From assembly GCA_963664665.2 (NCBI GenBank), contig CAXXMH010000005.1, forward strand, positions 62,001 through 126,000: 64,000 nt of DNA. Reading direction: 5' to 3'. A program made the position numbers and the translations under genes. Source of the DNA: Bin55 sp963664665. Its GTDB lineage: Bacteria > Pseudomonadota > Gammaproteobacteria > Pseudomonadales > Azotimanducaceae. The notes beneath the pieces were generated by a model. That model made no database searches, was not told the origin of the DNA, and was given only the letters and a program-made list of their open reading frames with translations. Shown in pieces: positions 8,394 through 16,392 of this stretch. The stretch's first letter is position 1; each line of letters starts with the position of its first letter.

Positions 8394-9020
8394 CTATTCC
8401 TCAAGCGCTAGCGTCGTTGGTCCCGTCGACGCAAAACCGTCCAATGCCAGTCCCCATGGATTGGCTTCACGGTCAATGTCGTAACGTACCACCCGTAACG
8501 GATACCGAATCGCTTTACGCTTCACGGCCATACCTTTTACCGTCTCGAGCAACTCCATGTCGACGACCACGACCCAGACCCCGTCTTGGAGGACGCTTAC
8601 ACGCTCCGCCGCGAATCCATGACCCGGAAGCTCCTGCATGCCGCGTTCGCGTCCCGCGAGTTCGCCTCTCTTGGCCTTGGATTCGAGCTCTGAGATCAAC
8701 GTTTCTCGGTACGCCGGCGTTAGATAGCCGGACAGCGCGAAAATAGCGTTACTGAAGTCATTCGCGCCGTCCGTTGGCCAGCGATACAGTTGTTGAAAGA
8801 TGTACGCCGCAAAGGCATATACATTCGCCGGTTGCGGTTCATTCGGTTGCACGGTGGCCCCGGTTTTCAAATCCGGCGGAATATGAACGGTAAGCGCCGA
8901 TGGGGCACGCATCAAACCGATCCCCAATACCAAAATCAACAGCGCTTCAATCCCGACCACGCACCAAAGCGTTCGGATGTTGGAGTAAGCGTTCTCTAAG
9001 ACGTGCCGATAGCGCGACAC
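8394..9020 (-). CDS. TraE/VirB8-like ICE protein (TIGR03746, PFL_4703 class)
   Basis: A 208-aa inner-membrane protein with one N-terminal transmembrane helix (residues about 18-38, IEALLILVLGIGLMRAP) followed by a periplasmic NTF2-like domain. Family residues include the IPPDLKTGATVQPNE segment and AAYIFQQLYRWPTDGANDF. The C-terminus (RYPLRVVRYDIDREANPWGLALDGF) is characteristic of this ICE family. It would organise assembly of the transfer channel. One base separates its start from the stop of the TIGR03750 gene, so the genes are surely co-translated. Confidence 0.88.
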   Translation of the reverse strand: MSRYRHVLENAYSNIRTLWCVVGIEALLILVLGIGLMRAPSALTVHIPPDLKTGATVQPNEPQPANVYAFAAYIFQQLYRWPTDGANDFSNAIFALSGYLTPAYRETLISELESKAKRGELAGRERGMQELPGHGFAAERVSVLQDGVWVVVVDMELLETVKGMAVKRKAIRYPLRVVRYDIDREANPWGLALDGFASTGPTTLALEE

Positions 9021-9021
9021 G

Positions 9022-9372
9022 CTACGAGCGACCTAAATCCCAAACGCCACTACGGGTCACGAATGGTGAGTTGACCAAACGGTGGCGAGCAAGCCACAGA
9101 TGGAGCGCGAGCTGGTAGTAGCCATGGGGACGATTAGCCTTCAGGCGTCGAAAGAAAGAAGACGTGACAATTACGCTGAACACCACCATGATGCCGCCGA
9201 TGCCGAACCCCATGATGACGGAACCCGCCAATGCCGCTACCACGAGGCAGATGGGCAGCCACACCAAGACCGAACCAATCGTCATCAATGTGAGCTCGGA
9301 GAGTGAGCAACCCTTGAAGATCGCTGGTTCCGCATTCAAGCGTTCGGTGATCAATGGTTCGTGACTAGCCAC
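9022..9372 (-). CDS. TraL/VirB3-like ICE membrane protein (TIGR03750)
   Basis: A 116-aa protein with two hydrophobic helices (about residues 28-52 and 54-70), flanked by an N-terminal cytoplasmic part (ERLNAEPAIFKGCSLSEL) and a C-terminal basic tail (ANRPHGYYQLALHLWLARH). This is the classic pattern of the DUF3487/TIGR03750 family, which occupies the VirB3/TraL position and is thought to link pilin to the VirB4 ATPase. It lies two bases from the pilin-like gene and one base before the VirB8-like gene. Confidence 0.9.
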   Translation of the reverse strand: MASHEPLITERLNAEPAIFKGCSLSELTLMTIGSVLVWLPICLVVAALAGSVIMGFGIGGIMVVFSVIVTSSFFRRLKANRPHGYYQLALHLWLARHRLVNSPFVTRSGVWDLGRS

Positions 9373-9374
9373 GG

Positions 9375-9680
9375 CTAAAAGACGCCTGCCGCTTCACTGA
9401 GAAGGTAGCTCGCAAAGATCAAAATGGTCGCGCCAACGACTCCGAAGATTCCCACTTCTGCCCATTCCGCTCGGCCTTGTCGTGCCTCGTTGAATTTCGC
9501 AAAGCCGATGTACGCGACCCAGATAAACCCGACTGTTGCCACGGTTAATCCCAGTACGGCAGCGCCGTCCTTGATATATCCCGAGATCAACGCGATCCAG
9601 TCGCCTGAAGCAGGCGCGGTACTAGGGGCTACTTGGGTGGGCAACGCGGCCCACAAACCCCACATATCAGTCCATTTCAT
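9375..9680 (-). CDS. Pilin-like ICE membrane protein (TIGR03745, DUF2976)
   Basis: A 101-aa protein with an Ala/Pro-rich N-terminus (LPTQVAPSTAPASGDW), then two transmembrane helices (AAVLGLTVATVGFIWVAYIGF and FGVVGATILIFASYLL) separated by a charged loop (NEARQGRAEWAE). Size and topology fit the VirB2/TraA-like conjugative pilin position. In PFGI-1-class elements the TIGR03745 family lies between TIGR03758 and TIGR03750, exactly as here. A signal-peptide cleavage site is not obvious. Confidence 0.85.
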   Translation of the reverse strand: MKWTDMWGLWAALPTQVAPSTAPASGDWIALISGYIKDGAAVLGLTVATVGFIWVAYIGFAKFNEARQGRAEWAEVGIFGVVGATILIFASYLLSEAAGVF

Positions 9681-9704
9681 ACGTTTTGTTCCGACATCTA
9701 TTTA

Positions 9705-9935
9705 TTAGCGAATGTAAAAGCCCAGAACCAGCAAGACGATGCTGGCACGTAACACGCTCCAGGTCAGATCAAAGAAGCTAGCTCGGCCTTCTTGCCAGTC
9801 TTTGAATATACCGAAGGTGATCCATGAGACCCAAAGAAATGCGAGCGACAACGTGATGCTGGCGATTGTGAGGAGTAGCGTGTCCGGTGATACGCCTGAC
9901 CCTGCCTCAAACGCAAGCCGTTGTTGGTCGTTCAC
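9705..9935 (-). CDS. Small ICE membrane protein (TIGR03758, DUF3262)
   Basis: A 76-aa membrane protein with two hydrophobic helices (TLLLTIASITLSLAFLWVSWI and SVLRASIVLLVLGFYIR) joined by a charged loop (KDWQEGRASFFDL). The N-terminus (QRLAFEAGSGVSPDTLLL) is typical of the DUF3262 family in PFGI-1-class ICEs. Function is unknown; it may be a second pilin-like subunit. Its start overlaps the stop of the RAQPRD gene by four bases and it precedes the TIGR03745 gene by 24. Confidence 0.88.
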   Translation of the reverse strand: MNDQQRLAFEAGSGVSPDTLLLTIASITLSLAFLWVSWITFGIFKDWQEGRASFFDLTWSVLRASIVLLVLGFYIR

Positions 9936-10264
9936 TGGTGGTATTCGCCTTGCAGCTGCTCGTAAGTGCGGGGCGTAAATTCCGCGTCCGTCAGGAATGC
10001 TTCGATGCCATTCTTGACTTCGTCCAGATCACGGCGTAGCCAGTCATATCGAAAGCGCACACGGTCGTGGTCTTCACTTTCACTTTCGGCGCGAGCGATC
10101 AGAGGTTCTAGCCTGTCGATCTCCGCGACGAGACGGGTTAACGCAGTACGTTCCGCATCGCGGTCCGCTTGCAGCGTCGCTGCAGCGAGGACGAGCAAGG
10201 ATGCAACCGCGATAGGTACAACAAAACTGTGTTTATGTCCATATCTCATGCCGTGAATCATCAA
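9932..10264 (-). CDS. RAQPRD-family ICE protein
   Basis: A 110-aa exported protein with an N-terminal signal (FVVPIAVASLLVLAAATLQA), an E/R-rich helical body, and the family block VRFRYDWLRRDLDEVKNGI followed by the end motif PRTYEQLQGEY. The diagnostic RAQPRD pentapeptide reads AEFTPRT here. This family is found only in PFGI-1-like integrative elements and its biochemical role is unknown. The start could be the internal Met at residue 6. It is translationally coupled to TIGR03758. Confidence 0.85.
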   Translation of the reverse strand: MMIHGMRYGHKHSFVVPIAVASLLVLAAATLQADRDAERTALTRLVAEIDRLEPLIARAESESEDHDRVRFRYDWLRRDLDEVKNGIEAFLTDAEFTPRTYEQLQGEYHQ

Positions 10265-10351
10265 TAGGTACGCGCGTCGGCATACAGAAAATCAATTCAC
10301 GCAGTGTCTTGGTTTCCCTAACCAAACGGCCTTGAATGTACTCTCAGTGAG

Positions 10352-11002
10352 TTACACGTACTTCTTAAACCGACTTATCGTGATGCTTAGGAGGAGCGGG
10401 ATCACAACCACCAAGATCCCGTACGGATATCGAACATCTAAGGGGAAAGGCACGATGAGATACATCAGACTCACCCACAGAATCAACGGCTTGATGGAGC
10501 GTTTCGCAAAGTGATAGATACGAGCGCTTTCTATGCCAGCACCCGCTTTACGCACTTCGCGGCGCACCCAACCGTCCACGCCGAGCACGAGGCAGCCAAT
10601 CGCGATGATCGGCAATGTCGCGACCAGCGAACACACGCGTAACGAGAACACTTCGATGGCTGGTAGGACGCTGTGAACGTGAACGTTCACCCTGGAGAGA
10701 AACCGATTGACGAACGGACTTCCGGTCATTGGCGGACTTCGGAGTCGGCTTCCAAGCGCTCGAAAGTGAGCGTTTAGCCAATTCGCAGCGGGTCTAGGAT
10801 CTAACAGCAAATATGCGCCGTCGAACGTTGCATCGAACTCACGCTGCTCATCGGTGACGCGATCTGCAACTGATTGGACGCCGAACGCTTCGAGTTTGGT
10901 ATGTGAAATCGCGAGATCCACGAGCATCGCAACTAATAGTGCAACAATCCCCAAAAAGAGGACTCTGACTGGAACCAATAGGAGCCGCGCAACCCAGCTC
11001 AA
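10352..11002 (-). CDS. ICE membrane protein (TIGR03747, DUF4400)
   Basis: A 216-aa protein with about four transmembrane segments: near residues 8-30, 118-140, 165-180 and 185-205. It occupies the fixed slot between the TraD-like coupling protein and the RAQPRD gene in PFGI-1-class elements, where DUF4400/TIGR03747 is found. Its role is unknown; association with the coupling protein is suggested by the constant gene order. The start lies 15 bases after the traD stop. Confidence 0.85.
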   Translation of the reverse strand: MSWVARLLLVPVRVLFLGIVALLVAMLVDLAISHTKLEAFGVQSVADRVTDEQREFDATFDGAYLLLDPRPAANWLNAHFRALGSRLRSPPMTGSPFVNRFLSRVNVHVHSVLPAIEVFSLRVCSLVATLPIIAIGCLVLGVDGWVRREVRKAGAGIESARIYHFAKRSIKPLILWVSLMYLIVPFPLDVRYPYGILVVVIPLLLSITISRFKKYV

Positions 11003-11017
11003 CGAATCGTCGAAGCG

Positions 11018-13039
11018 TTAATCCTCGTCCGATACAAGCGTGTCTGCCTCGTCGCTTTGTGCTTCACATGTCTCACTAGGTGTATCCGGCACTTCTTCCT
11101 CTTCAACGCTTACCGCCGAGTTAACCGCCGAGGCCGCAAATGCCTCCGCGAGCGACGCGGGAAGCAGCTTGTCTCTGGTATCCGGGAGCGGAAATCGCAA
11201 TTTCCACAGCCTCCCACCGTCCAATAGCGCAAACGCCTGCCCTCGTGGCAAGGTAAAGAGTTCGGTGGGTCCTACCAACGGTGCGTCCGATTTGCTCAGG
11301 CTGTCAGCGTGGCTGGTTTCGAAGTCAATCTCGGAGTCGACCTTTGAGGAATCGCCCGCGCCAGACGACGTCGACTTGCCCACCACGCCGACCCGCGGAA
11401 GTTGATCAACAAGCATCTTCGCAGTCGCCAGTTCGCGGACCCGCAACACGATCAGCGAATTGAAGTTCCCGGCCACCTGACCTGCCTTCGCGTAGCTGCC
11501 AATTTGTGCTTCTACGTCTGACCATGTCTGCGTGTATGCAGTGACTTGAAATCCAGCACCGCCTGCTTTGTTCAACAGCGGCACAAACTCCTCGCCGATG
11601 AGCTCGTTGAATTCGTCCGCATGTAAGGCAATTCGCGGCGCTGATACCACGCCGTCAACACCAAACTTATAGATGTGACCGGCGACTGAGACCAGATCGG
11701 CAAACATGGCATTGCCAATCGCACTCGCAACCGTCATGTCCGAGAGTGAATCGAGACCGACATAGACGATGCGACGGTCCTTAATGACTTCAAGCCAGTC
11801 CAAGATCGGTCTAGGATCGTCCTCTTGACTCTCGTCTGGCGAAATCAGGTCCGCAACAGCGCCCGTCGTCAACTTCTCCATCAGTGGACCCACGCTGCTT
11901 ACGATCTTGTCGAAGTAGGTACGGTCGTACTTGTAGGCTGAAACGAGGCCGTCAAGCACGGGATCGTAGAGATCGAGCGTCTGGACGTATTGCAACAAAG
12001 CAACTGCCTCCGAATCCCTTTCGCGCAACGCGGACGGTAGATTGCGGGGATTGATCTGCTGCATGCGCTGTTGCACCGACTTGCCCCAACCAGCAGGCGC
12101 GTGACGATGCAAGTAGAAACGTGCATACTCGACAAATAATGGTTCAATGTCGTTGATGTAACGTCTGATAAGGCGGAAATTCGGGACTCGCTTCAACGCG
12201 ACCAAGGCGCCAGTGATGATGTTGACGAAGCGCCAGGCAAATTCCTTGAATGCGGCGGAGTTGCCACTATCTGGCAGTTGATTCGCGATCCGCGTCGCAA
12301 CCTCGGTGATCCGAGAAAAACGACCTATCGCGTTGTATCGACAGGAGTGTTCGGGGTGGCCAAGATGGAAAACCAGCATGTCCTCGATGCGATCGCTGCG
12401 ACGCGCTTCCGCGACCATGCGAGACAGCAGGTCTGCATCGCCCTTTGGATCGAACACGATGACGACTTCACCGCGCTGGATGTCTTGTGCGATGAGTAGC
12501 TCAGCCAGCCGAGTTTTGCCAACACGGGTCGTACCGAGTACGAGCGTGTGCCCGACTCGATCCGCACGATTCATCGAGACGGACTGTTCGTTCAGCTCGA
12601 TCCCGTGAATCTCAGGTCGGCCGCTACTGGTCACCCTGCCGGCAGAATCCGTCGGCTTGGCAGAGGTGGTATCAAGGTACTTGCGACCCGATGGTCCCTG
12701 AGTATCCCGCAGTCGCTGGGCGTGTTTAGAAGTCCAGTTAAAGCCGCGTCCTAGGAACAGCGTACCTGGTGTGTTCGGGATCGAACCAAAGTCGAGACGC
12801 CAGGACGGTGATCGTTTGATGCTACGTTGATAACGGAGGAGATGAAACCCTTGCATCGCCCTGAACGCGGCAGCCAGTGCGAATAGCCCGCCCATTCCGA
12901 AAGCGACTGCCGAATCGATCAGGAACACCCCAGGTTTACTGACGATTGCGGTGGCCAGAAGTCCGAATGTCACTGCGCTGGAGAATTCAACCGGTGATCG
13001 CAGCAGTGCCTCCAACGGATACTTTGGTAGCAGCCGCAC
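11018..13039 (-). CDS. traD: Type IV coupling protein, TraD-like (TIGR03743 class)
   Basis: A 673-aa coupling ATPase that would recruit the relaxase-DNA complex to the secretion channel. It has two N-terminal membrane helices (about residues 20-62), a Walker A motif (GTTRVGKTR, about 168-176), a VIVFDPKGDADL segment, and a second P-loop region ending with HADEFNEL (Walker B) and QTWSDVEAQIGS. The PFGI-1/SXT type is recognisable from EIHGIELNEQSV before the P-loop. The acidic C-terminus (EEEEVPDTPSE onwards) is typical of a relaxosome docking tail. No relaxase gene is seen in the window. Confidence 0.93.
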   Translation of the reverse strand: MRLLPKYPLEALLRSPVEFSSAVTFGLLATAIVSKPGVFLIDSAVAFGMGGLFALAAAFRAMQGFHLLRYQRSIKRSPSWRLDFGSIPNTPGTLFLGRGFNWTSKHAQRLRDTQGPSGRKYLDTTSAKPTDSAGRVTSSGRPEIHGIELNEQSVSMNRADRVGHTLVLGTTRVGKTRLAELLIAQDIQRGEVVIVFDPKGDADLLSRMVAEARRSDRIEDMLVFHLGHPEHSCRYNAIGRFSRITEVATRIANQLPDSGNSAAFKEFAWRFVNIITGALVALKRVPNFRLIRRYINDIEPLFVEYARFYLHRHAPAGWGKSVQQRMQQINPRNLPSALRERDSEAVALLQYVQTLDLYDPVLDGLVSAYKYDRTYFDKIVSSVGPLMEKLTTGAVADLISPDESQEDDPRPILDWLEVIKDRRIVYVGLDSLSDMTVASAIGNAMFADLVSVAGHIYKFGVDGVVSAPRIALHADEFNELIGEEFVPLLNKAGGAGFQVTAYTQTWSDVEAQIGSYAKAGQVAGNFNSLIVLRVRELATAKMLVDQLPRVGVVGKSTSSGAGDSSKVDSEIDFETSHADSLSKSDAPLVGPTELFTLPRGQAFALLDGGRLWKLRFPLPDTRDKLLPASLAEAFAASAVNSAVSVEEEEVPDTPSETCEAQSDEADTLVSDED

Positions 13040-13048
13040 GTTATTTCG

Positions 13049-13852
13049 CTACCGCAGCTCCCACGGGTCTATCGGATCCAATCGATCGCCTCGCCGGCGC
13101 ATGACGACTGGTACGTCTTTCGCACGAGGATGCACCCGTGCAAGCAACCCTTCGTCGAAGTTCAACGTAATGCGTTTGGCATGCACGACCGATGGTGGTA
13201 TCCCCTGTCGACGTGCCCATCGGTTTAAGGCTAGCTCGTCCCCCTCTGGAAGTCCTTTGAGGTATACGTCTATACCAGCTACATTTCGACCTGCGCGAAA
13301 GACGCGCTGCAACACGTCATCGCACGCCGCGCAATCCAACTTGACAAACACCGCAAGTCGATCCGACGGGAGGAGCTTAGGAATCGGAGAGGCGCGGACC
13401 GATAGACGGGCAAGTTCAATCAGTGGTTGATCGTCAAGTAGATCTCGAACCGCGGAGTCGTAAGCGCGTTGGAACGCAAGCACGCGTTCCGCGTCCTCGA
13501 TCATCAGTTGCGCCCAACGGCGCGCGTAGCGATTACGCTCTGCGTCGGTACGAGCGTGAATGGCTAAGACTTCGAGCGGCGAGATTTGACGGTCGCTTAT
13601 ATATTGTCGAAAACTTGCTTTCAGCGTCTCCGCGCGTTCCAACTCGGATTGATCAAGTTGCCAAAGCGAGTCGTCAATGAGTTCAGTATCTCGTCGTGTG
13701 AGTTTGTCATTGGCTCTGCGTTCGATCTCGGTTTGCAGTACGTTCAATTTCTCTTCACCAACCGCGAACTCAATCCATAACAAACAGCAGGCGAATACAA
13801 CCCATGGCCTGACAGAGCGCGTGCACCGCAGCGGCTGCTCAAGAGAGCTCAC
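13049..13852 (-). CDS. ICE protein TIGR03759 (PFL_4693 class), thioredoxin-like fold
   Basis: A 267-aa exported protein with a GTG start and a signal near residues 15-32 (WVVFACCLLWIEFAVG). The middle has the family run ISPLEVLAIHARTDAERNRY, then YARRWAQLM. The C-terminal third holds a redox-like motif, LFVK-x-DCAACD (CxxC), with later WARRQGIPPSVV and PVVMRRRGDRLDPIDPW. It may act in periplasmic disulfide handling for the transfer machine (inference). The start overlaps the preceding small gene by four bases (GTGA). Confidence 0.85.
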   Translation of the reverse strand: MSSLEQPLRCTRSVRPWVVFACCLLWIEFAVGEEKLNVLQTEIERRANDKLTRRDTELIDDSLWQLDQSELERAETLKASFRQYISDRQISPLEVLAIHARTDAERNRYARRWAQLMIEDAERVLAFQRAYDSAVRDLLDDQPLIELARLSVRASPIPKLLPSDRLAVFVKLDCAACDDVLQRVFRAGRNVAGIDVYLKGLPEGDELALNRWARRQGIPPSVVHAKRITLNFDEGLLARVHPRAKDVPVVMRRRGDRLDPIDPWELR

Positions 13853-14049
13853 GGATGTCTAGGTGGGTCTAGATCACGAAAAACTGGCTCAGCGACGACT
13901 CGTCGACATCTTTGATCACGCTCAACCGGCGCATACACCTTTACCCTGAGTTGTTGATTCGAATCGGGTAGATGCTGTCTATCTTTGACGTCTTCTTCAA
14001 TCGTAAACCATGCGCCTAGCACGATCAATCCCGTAAGAAGGGTGGACAT
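13849..14049 (-). CDS. Small ICE membrane protein
   Basis: A 66-aa protein with one N-terminal membrane helix (STLLTGLIVLGAWFTIEED) and a basic tail that includes RVKVYAPVERDQ and RCRRVVAEPV. It starts at an ATG overlapping the pilL stop (TGATG) and ends overlapping the next start (GTGA), so it is certainly part of the operon. I do not recognise a named family; small membrane genes in this slot occur in related elements. Confidence 0.7.
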   Translation of the reverse strand: MSTLLTGLIVLGAWFTIEEDVKDRQHLPDSNQQLRVKVYAPVERDQRCRRVVAEPVFRDLDPPRHP

Positions 14050-14474
14050 CACGGTAGCACCGGATCGCAACGTTCAAACGATATGAGGCGATCACTTGGA
14101 TCTTCTACCAGCTGCCAAGCGGGTCCAGAAAGCGTCGAGAGCGCAGAACGCGCCGTAAGTGGTCCTAGTAGTCGGTGTGATTTTGGCAGAGCAAGCGACA
14201 ACAACCGCTTACGTTGAGAATCTGCGGTCGCAGGATCCGACAATGTATAACCGACCTCCTCGAGAATCACTGCGACCGCATCACCAACCGTTCTGACGCT
14301 CGCGTCAAAACGAATCGAAATCGGCGTCGCCATCACATCGCGTTGCGCATCTGTTGGGATCGCACGAACCGTCGCGTACCTTCCTATCTGGACCTCTGCA
14401 GCTAAAGAATGCGTGAATAAGAAGGTGAGAACGAGAATAGCAGGTAACCGCTGACAGTTCGCGATGTTTGGCAT
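14049..14474 (-). CDS. PilL N-terminal-domain ICE protein (TIGR03748)
   Basis: A 141-aa exported protein. The ATG at 14474 gives a signal peptide (LPAILVLTFLFTHSLAA) directly before VQIGRYATVRAIP, the standard PilL-N opening. The domain continues with TVGDAVAVILEEVGYTL, LPKSHRLLGPLTARSAL and GPAWQLVEDPSDRLISF, all diagnostic of TIGR03748. PilL-like proteins are linked to the ICE type IV pilus and mating. No other pil gene lies upstream here. An in-frame TTG 39 bases upstream is less likely. It is the first gene of the transfer operon. Confidence 0.88.
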   Translation of the reverse strand: MPNIANCQRLPAILVLTFLFTHSLAAEVQIGRYATVRAIPTDAQRDVMATPISIRFDASVRTVGDAVAVILEEVGYTLSDPATADSQRKRLLSLALPKSHRLLGPLTARSALSTLSGPAWQLVEDPSDRLISFERCDPVLP

Positions 14475-14855
14475 GAACGCCTGATTTCGATTAACTTGGG
14501 GATCGCAATTCAAGCGAACAAGCGCGACGTTCGTGCCTAAAACTATGACGTCTGATGTAGGGATTTCGCACTAGTTCGGCTTACGACAAGTAGGTCTATA
14601 TTGGTAGACGTGACGTTTAACCGAGGCTCATGACCGAACGTCGAATCGCCACGCCTCAAGTGAATTGACGATCGCTTAAAACGAAGCTACTATTGAACAA
14701 GATTTGTCTAATCGAGACGCAACTCCGATATGGGTAGCCGTGTACTGGCACCAATCAATTCAGAGTCCGGATGGTTCGTTTACGTTTCTTTTGAAGACTA
14801 ACCGTTTCACAAAGTACTGAGGGTTAGTCCGATCGAATCACCCAACCGATACACG
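14475..14855. other. Divergent intergenic region
   Basis: This gap lies between the transfer operon (minus) and the small lipoprotein gene (plus) and should contain promoters for both. I see no repeat, strong hairpin or recognisable operator in it. Confidence 0.5.
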
Positions 14856-15155
14856 ATGAAGTCGCTATCGCTATCGATCGTGATCGCTAGTGCCATTGCA
14901 ACAATTGGGATAGGTTGTAGTGGGCTTGACTCGCAGTCGAGTATTGCTGCCGAAGATTCTGTACACGCGGAAAGTGCGCTCATAGACCCGCAAGATCAAT
15001 GCGAACGCGGTTACGAGAAGAATCACTACTTATTCAAGGATCAAGATGGAAACGTGGAAGAACTCGCACTCATCAAATCAAACTGTTTAACGCCTGAGCA
15101 GATTGCAGAACTCAAGCAGTTTCACCTTCTAGGTTCGGTGGTGAAAGGCGAATAA
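14856..15155 (+). CDS. Small lipoprotein, C-E-x-GY-x-K / NCLT family (copy 1)
   Basis: A 99-aa predicted lipoprotein. The signal peptide runs to residue 20 and the cleavage site is GIGC at residues 18-21. The mature part contains QCERGYEKNHYLF and SNCLTPEQIAEL. The same layout occurs in the gene at 40813-41202 (KCELGYQKIYYV and TNCLTAEHVAKL), so the two are paralogues of one unnamed family. Two conserved cysteines about 35 residues apart could form a disulfide in the periplasm. The gene stands alone, divergent from the transfer operon. Function unknown. Confidence 0.75.
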   Translation: MKSLSLSIVIASAIATIGIGCSGLDSQSSIAAEDSVHAESALIDPQDQCERGYEKNHYLFKDQDGNVEELALIKSNCLTPEQIAELKQFHLLGSVVKGE

Positions 15156-15432
15156 GTACTTATTCGAACGAATCAAGCACCTACGACGTAGTCAACATGC
15201 AATACACCGAGACATAGCACTTAATCACGAAACTTGCGCTAGCCGATTACCGACTTCGCACCTAGGCGGTAATAGATACTAGTATCGACTATCGATTGCA
15301 CCGTGGGTTCACCACCGTGTAAAGATGAACTGACTTAATAGAGAAATCCTGCACAGGTCAAAACACATCAGTTAAGCAAAATAATCCCCTATTGAAACCC
15401 GCCTAATTACATTCTCTTTGAGCTAAATTAGG

Positions 15433-15867
15433 CTAAAAGCTGAACTCCTGATGCCAAGTTAGCACGTCAGCCGACAGTTCATTATTTGTTCGATCGTAAA
15501 TAACCCGCCAGTGATCCATCACATCTCTTCCCAACAATGATGGCATGGATTGGTCATCACCATTCGAAGGGTAAATCAGCATGTCAATTCGGTAGCTGTA
15601 TACAGTACCCGTGTGATCCCTAAATGCTACATGGGATTGCACTTCAAACAGATCAATGGTTCCGCCGATACCTCTACTTCCTCTCGTATCGCTTAGTGCA
15701 TCAAAGTCGACAGACAGAGCAATTGAATCAGCGGGCATAAGTGTCGTGTTATCCGCACCGGTGTCCATGATGAATTGAATCACGCCATTCACAGCCAACC
15801 TCGGAATGTATACGAACCCTGGTATGTAAAGTCGACCGGTCTTCTCGCCAAACTTACCATATAACAT
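15433..15867 (-). CDS. Retropepsin-like aspartic protease
   Basis: A 144-aa protein with the retroviral-type aspartic protease motif IMDTGADNT near residues 35-43, flanked by FVYIPRLAVNG and, later, a glycine-rich RGSRGIGG flap-like stretch and SLLGRDVMDHWRVIYD. Single-domain retropepsins act as homodimers. No signal peptide is visible, so it is probably cytoplasmic. It overlaps by 14 bases the 3' end of the DUF5678 gene upstream, which implies co-expression. Substrate unknown. Confidence 0.82.
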   Translation of the reverse strand: MLYGKFGEKTGRLYIPGFVYIPRLAVNGVIQFIMDTGADNTTLMPADSIALSVDFDALSDTRGSRGIGGTIDLFEVQSHVAFRDHTGTVYSYRIDMLIYPSNGDDQSMPSLLGRDVMDHWRVIYDRTNNELSADVLTWHQEFSF

Positions 15868-16135
15868 TAAGAATTAGCGTCCGCGGTTCAGCTTCGACGA
15901 ACTTGATTAGTGACTGATTACGAGGAATCGCGAGCTCATCCAGCTTTATTAATAGAGATTCTAAATCCTCATCCACGACCTGAACGCTGCCATCAAATAC
16001 GGCGATCCATTTCTGGGGGTACTTTTCTACAAGATCTGATTCGGACGAAATCGCTTCGAATGATCTAGCACTCTGCGCGAACGCGGCTTCAATTTCCTGA
16101 GCCGACACCCCCAACCATTCATCAATCTCACTCAT
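15854..16135 (-). CDS. DUF5678-like small protein
   Basis: A 93-aa protein. After an acidic N-terminal helix it has the DUF5678 pattern KYPQKWIAVFDGSVQVVDEDLESLL, then LDELAIPRNQSLIKFVEAEPRTLIL. Proteins of this type are frequently encoded just upstream of retropepsin-like proteases, as here with overlapping genes. It could be a substrate, inhibitor or regulator of the protease (inference). It follows the truncated abiEii after about 50 bases. Confidence 0.75.
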   Translation of the reverse strand: MSEIDEWLGVSAQEIEAAFAQSARSFEAISSESDLVEKYPQKWIAVFDGSVQVVDEDLESLLIKLDELAIPRNQSLIKFVEAEPRTLILNVIW

Positions 16136-16182
16136 CCGTATACTCGCGTTGAGCAGTGATACCTACACGATAGAAAGTAGTA

Positions 16183-16392
16183 CTAGAGTATACGAAAGCT
16201 CATCCGACGCGACAACTTACGTACGCTTCGACCGTGCAAATCCAAATCGTTCATACCGACGGATAACCGTGGCAAGTCTCTATAGAACAGATTAATCGCC
16301 GTACCTCCTTTTAGCGCGAAAACTCGCTCTACTGAGATTGATGGAAGGACACTAACGAGTAAGCCAAGCTGCTCTACGTGTTGGTCACGCAT
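16183..16392 (-). pseudogene. Truncated AbiEii nucleotidyltransferase toxin
   Basis: From the ATG at 16392 the protein opens as a textbook AbiEii: MRDQHVEQLGLLVSVLPSIS, then VFALKGGTAINLFYRDLPRLSV. The GG-T nucleotidyltransferase motif is present. Right where the catalytic D-x-D should follow (normally SVDIDLT), the sequence becomes SVGMNDLDLHGRSVRK, and the frame stops after 69 aa. Full-length AbiEii is roughly 300 aa. The rest of the toxin is absent, because the DUF5678 gene begins about 50 bases downstream. The eight-base overlap with abiEi is retained. Confidence 0.8.

Larger units (their letters stand above)
3404..14474 (-). mobile_element. PFGI-1/ICEHin-class type IV secretion module (partial)
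   Basis: Fourteen co-directional, mostly overlapping minus-strand genes follow the canonical order of the T4SS core in PFGI-1-class integrative conjugative elements. They are: PilL N-terminal domain, a small membrane protein, TIGR03759, TraD, TIGR03747, RAQPRD, TIGR03758, TIGR03745, TIGR03750, TIGR03746, TIGR03749, TIGR03752, TIGR03751 and TIGR03744. The downstream genes expected after the ATPase (TIGR03755-03757 and a TraG-like protein) are not present in 1-3404. No integrase, relaxase or att repeat was recognised, so the ends of the element are unknown. Confidence 0.85.

Noticed and set aside
8297..8746. 149-aa plus-strand frame over the VirB8/VirB9-like genes
   Set aside because: Arg/Pro-rich shadow of two well-supported genes on the other strand.
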